Source of the DNA: CBDBUR01 sp965209065
Lineage (GTDB): Bacteria > Pseudomonadota > Alphaproteobacteria > JAPOUT01 > G958296285
DNA length: 64,000 nucleotides
Direction of reading: 5' to 3'
NCBI GenBank assembly: GCA_965209065.1
Contig: OZ242373.1
Span: 682,001 to 746,000 of the forward strand
The notes beneath the pieces were generated by a model. It saw nothing but the letters and a program-made list of their open reading frames with translations, was not told where the DNA came from and made no database searches. The translations under genes were made by a program, and so were the position numbers. The number at the start of each line of letters is the position of its first letter. The stretch's first letter is position 1. Below are positions 9,701-18,100 of this stretch, piece after piece.

Positions 9701-12013
9701 GCCGCTACCAGCGATGCTTAGCCTAGGCGTGTCTAAGGTGAGCGCGCCACTCGTTTGATTGATAGCACTATTGATAGGAATACTCCCTGCGCTCTTGAGC
9801 GTAACCGTGCCTGAGCCGGCAAGCGTAATCGTTTCCGCGCCACTAATGACTATCGCATCTGTACCCATTAGAGTAATTGCGTTATTAACTATTCCCGTTG
9901 GAAAATTTATGTTAGCAACATCGCTTATTATCAAAGCAGAGGCAACGGTGATGCTATTATCGATCCTGAGTGTTTGCGTGCTTAAAGTAAGCGTGCCGTT
10001 TGGTTGATTGATAGTGCTTCTGATAGTAATAGAATCCGTTCCGATAAAGGTGAGCGAACCACCACTAGAGGTCGTCAAGGTAGTGCTTGAGGTAGCGCTT
10101 GAACCACTAATGTCTATTGCCTCGCCCTCTAGAGTGATAGGAGGGCTATTGCCTCCTGTTGGGAAATTTATAGCGGCGGCATTGTTTAATCCCAGCCGAT
10201 TGACGGAGGTGATGTCTTTGTTGATATTGAGTATTGGCGAATTTAAAACGAGTGAGCCACTCGTTTGATTGATAATGCTATTGCTAGTAAAAGAGCTTTC
10301 GCCAGAAAAAACGATCACAGCGTTATTATCGGTGCTTGTTACAGTAATTTTTGTTGCGCCATTGATGTTCATATTAGAGCCACCTAGAATTACAAACACA
10401 GTATCATCGGCAACTAAAGTGACGTTTAGCGTAGAGACATTATTTAAGGTTAAATCGCCGACTGTGGAGATGCCATGCGTAGTGAATGTTGGCGTATCTA
10501 ACACGAGCGAACCGCCTATTTTGAAAACATGAGTTGGAATGTCAATACGCTGTGTGCCCCTAAGCGTAACCTTGCTTGAGCCGTGCCAAAGGGCATTTTC
10601 CGTGTTAGTGATTTCTATCGACGGTGCCGTTAGAGTGATTATGCCGCTCGTTGGAAAATTTATGCTGTTAGCATTTCTTAGCGACAAGGAAATATTGGAA
10701 GTGATGTTATTATTTATATCGAGTCTTGGCGCGTTCAAAATGAGCCTGCCACTCGTTTGATTGATAATGCTATTGATTACAACAGAAGTCGTTCCTCTAA
10801 AAATGGTTGTCCCACGATTAGAATTCGTCATAGTAACCGTTGATGCGCCATTGAGAATCACCTTCGAACCTTGTAAGGTTATAAAGTTAGCGCCATTTAG
10901 CGTAGCGACATTAGTTAGGGTTAAATTACCACTGGTGGTGATGTTGCTATTGATATTAAGTGTTGGCGCATCTAAAGTAAGACCACCATTCGTTTTATTA
11001 ATAGAATTACTAACCGTTATAGAAGACCTTGCCCTTAATATGACATTGCCATTAAAATTTTTAATAGCACGAGGGGTAAAAGTAGCAACACTATAACCTG
11101 CATCTTTTCTAACTTCACCGCCGCCATTTGTAATCAGACCATTACTACTGAGGATAGCAACTTTTATAAAAATAGCCTCTGGGTCAATTAAAAGTTCGCC
11201 TGCTTTAATGTCAGACAGATTAAAAGAAGCAAGAAATGTCTTACCTGATATTTCAACAAAGCCCCCATTGCTTTCTTGCGTGGCGTCTATTTTTCCCTCA
11301 AAAAAAGTAGAGCCGTCTGACCACACAATCACGCGCGGCGCGATAATGGAAGTGTTCGGCTCTATATGGGTTAATTGAGAATTGGTAATCTTCCCTTCCC
11401 CTTGATAATCACCACCAATTAAAACTTCTTCGCTTGCTCTTATATCGGCACCCGAACCACTCGTGGCAGCGATGCGCACTTCGTTCGCGCCCTCTACGAT
11501 AACTCTGCTCGCTTGAACCGCACCGCCAATATTGACAACATTCTCCTTGCCTAAACTTTGGAAATGAACTTTGCCTTGAGGCGAAGTAATCGAACCACGC
11601 GCAACAATATCTCCCGCGCGCGCCGAAGCAAGCAAGCCGCCCACATTCACCACCGAGCCTTCGTTAAAACGAATCCCCGCCGGGTTCTCTAACGAGACGC
11701 GTCCGTTCGCGGTAAGTGTGCCAGATATATTTGTTGTTGCATCATTGCGCACCTTAATAGAAATAAGCGATGAAGCTGATGGCTGTGTAATACGAACGAC
11801 CTCGCCTTTAGCGATGTCAAAACTTTGCCAGCTTGTCGTTAGGGTGTCGCTATGTTGTTGAATGAGAAGCGGGTTCGATAGGTCGCCCGCGCCTGCGGTC
11901 ACACGCCCGCCACTCGGTGCGGCATGTAAGCCGACCGCTCCTAAAAGAGTTGCCAAACCTAAGGCAACAACGAATAATCGAGCAAAAAGTAAATAGCCCA
12001 TAAAAATATACAA
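731..12013 (-). CDS. Giant TpsA-like exoprotein with beta-helix repeats (3760 aa)
   Basis: A very large secreted protein. The start is TTG at 12011-12013, favoured by AAGGAG 5-6 nt upstream; the ATG four codons later is too far from that site. The signal peptide ends near residue 31 (GLHA then APSGGR). A filamentous-haemagglutinin N-terminal domain follows (SWQSFDIAKG, LENPAGIRFNEG, VNVGGLLASA). About residues 300-1000 are 84-aa repeats opening with INQTSG; later come modules around a P-x-W-A core (IPAWA, VPSWA), with a 182-aa unit tandemly repeated. I saw no Cys in the sequence. The C-terminus (ending SFAAPSNEGS) shows no autotransporter barrel or sortase signal. By family it would cross the outer membrane through a TpsB partner, which is not in the window, and act as adhesin or surface fibre; the actual ligand is unknown. 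Confidence 0.85.
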   Translation of the reverse strand: MYIFMGYLLFARLFVVALGLATLLGAVGLHAAPSGGRVTAGAGDLSNPLLIQQHSDTLTTSWQSFDIAKGEVVRITQPSASSLISIKVRNDATTNISGTLTANGRVSLENPAGIRFNEGSVVNVGGLLASARAGDIVARGSITSPQGKVHFQSLGKENVVNIGGAVQASRVIVEGANEVRIAATSGSGADIRASEEVLIGGDYQGEGKITNSQLTHIEPNTSIIAPRVIVWSDGSTFFEGKIDATQESNGGFVEISGKTFLASFNLSDIKAGELLIDPEAIFIKVAILSSNGLITNGGGEVRKDAGYSVATFTPRAIKNFNGNVILRARSSITVSNSINKTNGGLTLDAPTLNINSNITTSGNLTLTNVATLNGANFITLQGSKVILNGASTVTMTNSNRGTTIFRGTTSVVINSIINQTSGRLILNAPRLDINNNITSNISLSLRNANSINFPTSGIITLTAPSIEITNTENALWHGSSKVTLRGTQRIDIPTHVFKIGGSLVLDTPTFTTHGISTVGDLTLNNVSTLNVTLVADDTVFVILGGSNMNINGATKITVTSTDNNAVIVFSGESSFTSNSIINQTSGSLVLNSPILNINKDITSVNRLGLNNAAAINFPTGGNSPPITLEGEAIDISGSSATSSTTLTTSSGGSLTFIGTDSITIRSTINQPNGTLTLSTQTLRIDNSITVASALIISDVANINFPTGIVNNAITLMGTDAIVISGAETITLAGSGTVTLKSAGSIPINSAINQTSGALTLDTPRLSIAGSGIITSGNLTLKNIATLNNALATTAPVTLEGSNVSISDVETITMTSTRGGGIIFNGTTSITTSSTINQTSGTLTLNTPTLNTNRNISSIGSLSLINVTALNNTAPSSSEHIILGGSNMSLSGATTTTISSSNSVLTIFRGTASVTINNTINQTSGSLTLRAPSLNIFSNITSSGTLRAENTSTINIQSATSENIILTGRWLTIDGIATANNSGGITNIVAAGKTLNLVGTDGIRIGSSLQASSPLLLDSPILNINNNINATGALLTLALHATLNFPLETDSTITFSAGNITLKRSARATGDGLTNSVSVKGNEGKFVATNIATIDVPITSSTTDLTFEGAFVNVNANLSADALLEIKASTLINFSTSSHVSLTANETIKLTSTAPEGTVITASNKNLSVNAGALVVDGIIDIGTGTLEISALRLSTPSASSEIRANTFSFTYYHFGYSSSTPPITKSATEISLTVSSGARISVGGAGTSQYDRGLTTISSARTNSIQTYSLSLDGAVKRGVVLKVNAFSLSAYASDDTTPINTNITIETRTVVTLNSIEIMMGDLSLSSQGDIKVTSDISLGEYDLTLKTQALGKILFSKSADVTLTGNIVSLTSARAPSQAERGLNVMVVGTQSVTLSGNLNVAAITLESVAITFPTSLSTSHLTLNYLETGELNLRESVFQNGRSLTINAFEKNVSFNFSDVIFENASFTISALDVELIKENVSLTANSISITLTKIANSLRNSSTVPNASLSLTANNSIILTIPQINLTNRTPTSGAQFSIALNGSAIATFTRSSVVTARAVSVHGSINGLDGLSFTSTAQPMAFSSTANSSISVAGNLSISSAAGAPTTPSNKNLTLLVSSGLLTLAGNYDIGTGTLFVTAQSFSGNPSFNTAIFDITYTGTLDIALPNWVIETDKDLSFTAQTASITPPRTITLGAGNLKLNAQGGSINYSNNTNFSANNITLHSAMAFAYVALETLTLTALEDISLSGHFALNGSSGALNLSAASITSTATLTRNDLNITWTSTSASVPSWAVVENKNLSVSALTATLELPDSIDIGTGDLTLSATAMSGTPSITRGALTLIWTGTTASLPSWAVVANKDLVIQATSADISVPASLAMGSGSLTLDAVAGALVFASTSLSGGSITLKSKTQPRASDQAATIDATNITLSGKFNFGTGGLTLKASDITTQDDFALTRGGLFITWKGTSATIPAWAMVADKNLSVSALTATLTLPDSIDIGTGDLTLSATAMSGAPSITPNITRGLLTLIWTGTTASVPSWAIEANKNLSVSALTATLELPDSIDIGTGDLTLSATAMSGTPNITRGLLTLIWTGTTASVPSWAVEANKDLIVQATSADISVPASIVLGSGSLTLDAIAGALVFASTSLSGGNIILKSKTQPSASTQAATIDATNITLSGKFNLGTGGLTLKANSITTQDEFALTRGGLSITWKGASATIPNWAIVADKDLSVSALTATLELPDNINIGTGNLTLSATAMSGTPSITRGALTLIWTGTTASLPSWAVVANKDLVIQATSADISVPASLALGSGSLTLDAVAGALVFASVNLSGGSITLKSKTQPRASNQAATIDATNITLSGKFNLGTGGLTLKANSITTQDEFALTRGGLFITWKGTSATIPAWAMVADKNLSVSALTATLELPDSIDIGTGDLTLSATAMSGTPNITRGLLTLIWTGTTASVPSWAVEVDKDLIVQATSADISVPASVVLGSGSLTLDAVAGALVFASANLSGGNIILKSKTQPSTSAQDTSAQDTSAQETTIDATNITLSGKFNFGTGGLILKANSITTQDDFALTRGGLSITWKGNTAFIPSWAVVENKDLTIIAAKADISVPVSFSLGSGDLTLDAVVGALVFASVNLSGGSITLKSKTQPSTSNRDATIDALNTITLSGKFNFGTGDLTLKASDISTQDEFALTRGSLFITWKGASATIPAWAIVADKNLSVTALTATLELPANIDIGTGDLTLSATAMSGTPSITRELLTLIWIGDSASVPDWAVVEDKNLIVQATKADISVPTSLALGLGDLTLDAITAALAFDSSTSTNLSGRSITLKSKTQPRASNQKATIDVSTRMTLSGKFNFGTGDLDLKGDSITTQNDFAFIRRGLFILWRGGEAPVPSWAIEEGKDLTITAREASISVPNRFLIGSGNLVLEAKLGGINFDNSAPTKISASSITLIANAIHRASNQNLHLLSASVLLLSGDFSIGTGALSLEAQFIDYKAHFIRGDLSITWSSTSATIPDWAIEQDKNLSVTALITKLVLPSALDIGAGNLSLTAPELFVLGDFSLTRNALSLTLTGETDFVIPNWAIARDKSLSITTTQSNINAPASMDLGTGDFTLHTQEGAINFDKTSPTRFVANNITLISTSFLAVNNQNAEFIAAEELSLGGFMLFGEGDLTLNAQNIIFQEITQLGATNIRFTTNTKDEDITNIKDESVSIVATNDLVFENKAGNTVINLGVTTLSAGNNMIFRSNTFVFAYSLHLGPSLDAGRRDITLTTTSFISFADTRATIITGGNVSLMSPNRQQIPSDRNLIIRARGDIELEGSFFIGDGNALFYAGDKRGLGVIRFIATPSFRAGDYRLEQNGGLFPRKKPATFRSGDNSIDVIPLLIYTGIEVEYRVDWGRQLFVLNGSKDITLLDLQAFGENHQGFDFTNGVFDIGDNALTLITSGDIILPIALTERGIVIKARRITLRGRRLISADSLKQLTSHLTLEARESIVLDIDVTSNYNFVIDSASLSFSVQKAVNILAANIHIYAENQPEKNYQNVSLLAHNNIYLRGSLNIGLATLVLQAGEKINLERAESENEKDVEIKANRIIYRTLVNEEETAEGASSHNLMLNAENDIHLDTNLVLGSHIALRAGGSIITPESDEGFVIKALGKGKNLIFEQKYAARVNGNINLSASGNIVLRGALDRGEGFIVLNSNGLLDIQDTLRILGSDIDFTYSMVLLPSGHRLVLRQRSPSFAAPSNEGS
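3822..6650 (-). repeat. Tandem 546-bp (182-aa) repeats inside the 3760-aa TpsA gene
   Basis: The marker accgata(gg/aa) recurs at 3822, 4761, 5307, 5853, 6051 and 6597. The steps are 939 (546+393), 546, 546, 198 and 546 bp. So the unit is 546 bp (182 aa), made of a 66-aa (198-bp) module plus a 116-aa module; one extra 66-aa module was inserted near 5853-6051 and one unit near 3822-4761 is incomplete. Copies are close to identical over long stretches, for example around 5121 and 6411, which indicates recent duplication. A further 5-aa repeat (SAQDT, about three copies) sits at about 4379-4430. The array stays in frame. Confidence 0.85.
9246..11000 (-). repeat. About 250-bp (84-aa) repeats in the 5' part of the 3760-aa TpsA gene
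   Basis: The plus-strand sequence cactcgtttgattgata, which encodes INQTSG on the minus strand, recurs near 9246, 9496, 9748, 9998, 10258 and 10750, so at about 250 bp (the last step is two units). Each unit encodes about 84 aa with the pattern INQTSG, LNTPTLNIN, ITLxGS and FxGTxS. The copies are more diverged than those of the 546-bp array, suggesting an older expansion. The similar 5' half of the neighbouring 3290-aa gene uses the same type of unit. Confidence 0.75.
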
Positions 12014-12059
12014 AACTTCTCCTTATCTTTATAATACCCCTATTTCTTTAACAATAAAT

Positions 12060-12088
12060 AATATAATCAACATTTTTTGAGCTTTCAA
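12060..12088 (-). promoter_or_regulatory. Sigma70-type promoter of the 3760-aa TpsA gene
   Basis: On the minus strand TTGAAA (12083-12088), a 17-nt spacer and TATATT (12060-12065). The predicted start near 12053 gives a leader of about 40 nt ending in the AAGGAG site before the TTG codon. This supports a separate transcript for each giant gene. Confidence 0.6.
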
Positions 12089-12090
12089 GC

Positions 12091-12127
12091 AAATTTGAGC
12101 GACTTAAGCAGTTATTAAGCTCAATTT
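12091..12127 (-). other. Inverted repeat downstream of the 3290-aa gene
   Basis: Plus-strand aaatttgagc and gctcaattt flank an 18-nt loop that itself contains ttaa repeats, so the RNA could form a 9-bp stem with one bulge. It lies 20 bp past the stop of the upstream giant gene and just before the next promoter. There is no T-run after it, so calling it a rho-independent terminator would go too far. Confidence 0.3.
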
Positions 12128-12145
12128 TGTGCTCTATTAGCCTTT

Positions 12146-15100
12146 TTAGGGGCAAATATTAGAATTGACAGAAAAGCACAAGCTATTTGTCAAAAAAGGC
12201 ATATCCATATCTGCTATGCTGCGCGCGCTCGCCAGCAAGGGCAATGTTATATCATGCCCGCCGAGCGCGGTAAGAAGCAACCTGCCATCAAAGGTATTAC
12301 TTGTGATGCGCTCTACAAGCTCAAAGCCTATGAGCATAATGCTTTCTGAAATAAGCTCAACCGCCCTATTGTAATTTGTGCTCTGTCTTTGTTGTAGGAA
12401 TATACTGCTCTCCTCTCCTCTCGCCTCGACACGATGGCTACCCGCGCCTCCTGTTGAAAAGAAAATAGTCCCACCGGCACGCAAGGTGATGCTGCCGTTA
12501 ATAACCAGATGATTAACAAGATGAATATCATTTGCAGCTTGTAAGGTGAAGCTATGGCTTGGGTCATTTTCATCATTGAACCTGCCGGCGCTATGGAATA
12601 TTCTATTGGCTCTAATTTCTACATCTCTCATTTCCTCGCCTGGAGAGGGGATTGATTTTATACGCCCACCGGCTTCTAGCCTTAAACTCGCAAGCCCTAT
12701 ATTGAGCTGCCCTTGTAAAGAGATGTCTTGCTCACTTCTGAGAATAACATTTTGGTTATTGGCGATTGGCAACCCTCTTGAGTCGAAGTTTATATTGTTC
12801 GCTTCTATGAGGATAGGTTTGTAAAAAGAGAAGTTGATAGCGGCTGCCCTGATAGTAATATCATGTGTTGAGGTAATATCAGCATCAATTAGCACGTTGT
12901 GGGTTGCTTCAAGAATTAGATGGTTGATGACGTCGTCATTTGAGCTCGTTTTGATTCTCCTGCCTGACAAAACGATACTACTAGCTCTAATAACAAGGGG
13001 TCTATTTGTGTTTTCTATTCCTGTTAGGTCAATATCTCCGCTAGTGATTAAGATGAGAGGTATATCACCAAAATCAAACACGCCATCGGCGAAAGAAGCG
13101 CCAAAATATTCTTCACCGACCTCAAGCAAGGTCATTAAGTCAATGCCTTCATCGCCGGTGCGAACGATAAACTGATGCGCCCAATCCACCGCCGGCTGGA
13201 ATAGCTCTATGCCAGTATAAATAATAAGAGGTGAAATATCAATTTGATTATTCGCGAAGTAGAAATTGGCAGGCTTCTCGCTTGCAAAGAAGGCGCCATT
13301 TTGCTCTAACCTATACCGCTCAGCCGCGAAGCTTGGAGTTGAAACAAAGTTGATGACACCTAGCTTCCCATTATTTCCTGCAATAAGCCATACATCGCCC
13401 TCGCCTAAAAGGAAATACCCCTCTAGCGTGATGTTTCTATTTGCTCTTATGGTTAGGTTTCGGTTGCTGAAGGTTGCTTGCTCACTCGGCGAAACCAAAG
13501 ATATGCTCTCCCCCTCTATGACAGTATGCCTATCGTCAGCAAAAGTGATACCACCATTGGTTAAAGCAGTTAGGGTGAAGTTATTCTCGGCGGCTTTTAT
13601 CACGCCGCCGACATGTATCGTGGCAGCTGAGAAGGTAGCCGAAGTCTGAATTTCAATTTCGTTATCCGCGATAATCATCAAGCCATCTAGCTCTAGCGAA
13701 AAGAGCTTCTGTCTATCGTTAAAGGTCAAGTTATTGTCTGCGGTAATCTCTAGACTTGCGGTCGTGGGAGAGGAAACATCAATGTCTTTGCTATTCGTGT
13801 TGATGTAAATATCGTTCGCCACCAGCTTACTATTGCCGAGAATAAAGATACGCTCGGCATTGAGGGTAACATTACCTGTGCCAAAATCAAAACTACCCAC
13901 CAGCGAAATGTTTTCTAATGCGGTCAAAATGAGCGTTTGGTTGCTTGGCGAGAGCCCATTATCATTGCTAGCCGTTAGGCTTATGCTTCTTGCCGAAATA
14001 GTGCCTGTGGCGGTGGTGGCAAAATTAATCACGCCCGCGCTATTGATGGTTAAAGCGCCATCACCAATTTCCAAAGAAGGCGGCAAGATGATGCCTGCTT
14101 GAAGCACGGTAACGGACATGTCTCCGTTCTCATCAATAGCCCATTGAGGAATGAAGGCTGTTTGGGCTCCGCTCCATGTGAAGGTGAGCGCGTTTCTGTT
14201 GAGGGTGGCGACGGTTGCGCCTACTCGGCCGGCGGATACAACTAAATTGCCTGTGCCGATATCAAACCTACCCCTTAAAGAGAGCGTTTCTATAGCGGTT
14301 AGGGTTAGGTCTTGATTGCTCGCCACGGGTTTCCTATTAGAGCCGAGGGTTATGTTTGCCGCGCTAATTTGGGTGGGGAAGTTCTTGCTAAAGCTGATAG
14401 CGCCCCCTATGCCCGACCTGACGGTTAAATTGCCGGTGCCAATATTGATATGCCCCTCAAGCAAGACAGAGCCTAGCGATGTGATAACAATGTTTTGATG
14501 ACTTGCCCGTTGTGATGCGCTTACAGAGGCTATCGTTAGATCGCCGACATTGACGATGGTTTCGGCTTGGGTATCGAAATTGACCGCACCCGCAAGCGCA
14601 CTGACGCGTAAATGACCTGCGCCTAGATTCACTATCGTCGGGAAGCTAATATCTGCGGTCTCAGCGATGATGCTAACACTACGATTTCTTATCATCATCC
14701 AGTTTGGGACAGCAAAGGGGTTCTGGGATTTCCATACGACTTCCAAAGAACCTAAAGTAATTACTGGGGAAACCAAAATAGAGCCAATGATGGGCGCGTT
14801 GAGAGTCAAATGCCCCGCGCCTATATTGATGTCTCTATCAACGGTAATGTTGGCGCTTTGCGAGACAATCACCAAATTACTATTCATTGCTATCATCCAA
14901 TCTTTGATGAAGAAATTTTCAATTCCATTCCAAATAATCGTAAGCGATCCCCTTTTTATGCCTGCCTCGACAACTGAAAACTCAGAAGTGGTTATAACGA
15001 TATCCCCTACCCCTGTATCGAAATTGCCGGTGAGAGAGAGTGTATTTTCCGCTTCAATAATAAGATTGTGCTGGCTCCGCGCGGGGTTGCCGTTTGAGGT

Positions 15101-18100
15101 TAGCAGAATGTTGCTTGCGGTGAGCAAGGTTGCCCCCCTATTGTTGAAGTTGATTCCTCCTCGTTGAGCGGTCAAGGTCAAGGTAGCGTTGCCAATGTCA
15201 ATGGCGTTCGGGAGGTAAAGGTCAGCTAACTTCGCTATGATGGTTAAGTCTTTATTGCGACTAATAACCCAGTCAGGCACATCGAACACTTCGGGACCGG
15301 TGATGGTTATCTCAAGGCTATCCCTTAAAACGACCGGAAAGTTTAATGGCGTGTATAAAGAAAAGCCCGTTATGAATAAATCTCCTGTGCCGATGTTCAA
15401 CACGCTAGGGATACCAACAAGAGCGTTTTCGGCGATGATGGTTAGGTTTTTATTCGTTGCTAGTGTCCATTGAGGAATGGTGAAGGTGGTTTCGCCTGTC
15501 CATTTGAATGTGAGCGCATTGCGCGTTACGCTGTTTGCATCTGATATGGAAGGACCTTCAAGCCATAGGTTGCCCGTGCCGATGTCAATCGTAAGAGGCA
15601 GAATAAGCGGCGCTTGTTGAGAAATAACAGTTAAGTTTTTGTTTTGCACTATTGCCCATGCGGGAATAGAGGCGGTTGAACCCGTCCAAGTGATGTGGGT
15701 GTTGTTTCTAAAAAGAGTAGAGGAGTTCGTTAGGACTATATTTTGTCCTTCAAGCGTGATGTTGCCGGCAGGCGTGCCGCCGGTGGTGCGGAGATCAAAA
15801 TTACCATCAAGGGTGATATTTTCTATGGCAGTCAAGGTGAGGTCTTGATTGGTTTTGGTAGCAGGTCCCTTAGAAATAAGGGTTATACTTCTCGCCCTAA
15901 TGGTGGTTGAATCGTTTCCATCAAATATAATAGAGTGGCTACCAGAATTGACAGTAAACGAACCCGTGCCTAAATCAATAAAAAACGGCAAAATGATATT
16001 TGACTGAAGCGTAAAGGATGTATTTTGGTTTTTCTCCAAGAGCCAACCTAGAATTTGGAAATCATTTGGGTTGTTATAAATAAGCTCTATCCCACCTCGA
16101 ATAAAGTTGGGATTACCCACAATTAAGGTAGCGGTTATCTTTAATAGTCCCGTGCCAATATTATAATTACCATTTATGGTTAATGTCTCTAAGACCGTAA
16201 TCGTGAGCGCTTGGTTGCTTGAGAGGCGCGGCGTTCCGTTTGATGTCAAGGTTACTTCCCGCGCGGAGAGGGTGGTTGCGCCCTGAGAGTTAAAATTAAT
16301 AGCCCCTGCTTGCGCTTCTATTACCACCGTGCCTGAACCAACATTAGCATTTCTAGGGATAAAAATGCCGCCTCGTGTAGCAATAATAGTCACATTTTTA
16401 TTTTCAAGGAAAGCCCATTGGTAAACATCAACCCTTCTTGCGTTCGTTAGCCTCATTATAAGGAAGTTTCTGTTAAAGCTCGTGGGAATAGTCGGCTGAG
16501 ATATAGAAAGAGCCGTGAGAGTAAGATTGCTCGTGCCAATATCAAATGCGCCATTTATTTTGGTTAAACCTGAAGTGGTTATGGTCAAATTTTGATTGCT
16601 CGCCACGGGGGCGCTACCCTGAGAAGTTAGCTCAACTCTTTTTGCCGTAATTACAGTTGCTCTATCATCTGCGAAGTTAATTGTATTCCTTGGACCTGAA
16701 ACCATTACCAAGACGCCGTCGGTAAAATCAAAACGCCCGCCAAACAAAATATCACCCCTTGCCCTAAGGGTGGCGTTTATGTTCACGAGGCTAGCGGCAG
16801 TGCCTGCCGAGAGGATAGTGATAGCATTCGCCTCTAATTCTATTGTGTTCCTACCGCTGTTAATAAATAGAACGCGTCCTACTTGCGCTTCAAACAGCAA
16901 GTTGCCTCCGCCAATATCTATATTATCCGACACGCTAATATCTGCGCTGACGGCTTTTACCGATAAATTCACATCTTCCACAACCGCCCAGCGTGGCGCG
17001 TAGGCGGTCGTCCCTGTCCATAGGAAAGTAATGCCGCGCAAGGTAATGCTGGTTGCTGTTCCGCTTATTGTTTCTGCGGTGATAAATAAATTGCCGTTTC
17101 CAATATCAATGGAGTCAGGTATTTGTAATGGGATTGCTTGCGCATCGACGTAGAGGTCGCTATTGACGGTCATTGCCCACTCGGGGATAGAAGCGGTCGT
17201 GCCCGTCCATGTTAGGAAAAGAGTCCCCCGCCTTATGATAGATGAACCGCTTGCGCTTGGAATAGAAAGTCTTAGCTCTCCATTGCCCATATTTACCAGT
17301 GCCGGCAGATCCAGCGTTGCGAAGAGCGAAGTGATGGATAAATTTTTATCTAATGCTATTGCCCAGTTTGGTATCGTAGCTGTAGTCCCTACCCAAGTAA
17401 TGTTTAAATCATTTCGCGTGAGGCTTGCGATGTTGGTAATTGAAGCAGCACTTAAATTAAGCACGCCACTGCTTCCATTCAAAGTAAGATGACCGCTTAG
17501 AGAAATTTTGTCGCTGGCGGTAAGGGTGAGTGTCGTAAAAGCAGTGTCAGCAAATACCGTTTGAGAATGTAAGGTGATGTTTTTGGCATTATAAACCGTG
17601 TTCTCGATATACTGTATGCGCCCTACTTGAGCGTTGATTTCTAAATTACCGTTTCCAATATCAATGAGGCGCGGCGGCGTGATATTAGCGGTGCGCGCGG
17701 TAAAAATGAAATTTACACCAAATTGAATAATCCACGGAGGCAAGACAGCATCTGCGGTGCCGGTATAAGTAATATCGAAAGTGGCAGCTTTGAAGCTTGG
17801 GTTGCCGATGAAGGCTTGAGCGGTGACGAACAAAGTGCCGGTGCCAATATCATAATTACCTAAGAGAGTTAGCGTCCGTGATGTGACCGACAGGGTAAGG
17901 TCTTGATTGCTCGGCGTGCTGGGTGTGCCTGCTGAATCGATGGAGAGGTCTTCTACCGTGTTAATAGAAGTGGGTATCGTGCTAGAAAAGGAGATTGGAT
18001 CAACCGTGGAGATGAAGGAGAGATCATCTAATCCACTAATGGAGCCATTGAGGCTTATCGCGCGCGCGGTAATGACGGTTGAGCGGGCAAAGGTAGCTAC

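Noticed and set aside
9255..11096. A row of seven plus-strand frames of 73-111 codons, each starting as the last one ends
   Set aside because: They are antisense shadows of the 84-aa repeats in the 3760-aa gene; their starts and stops follow the repeat period, and they lack ribosome sites.
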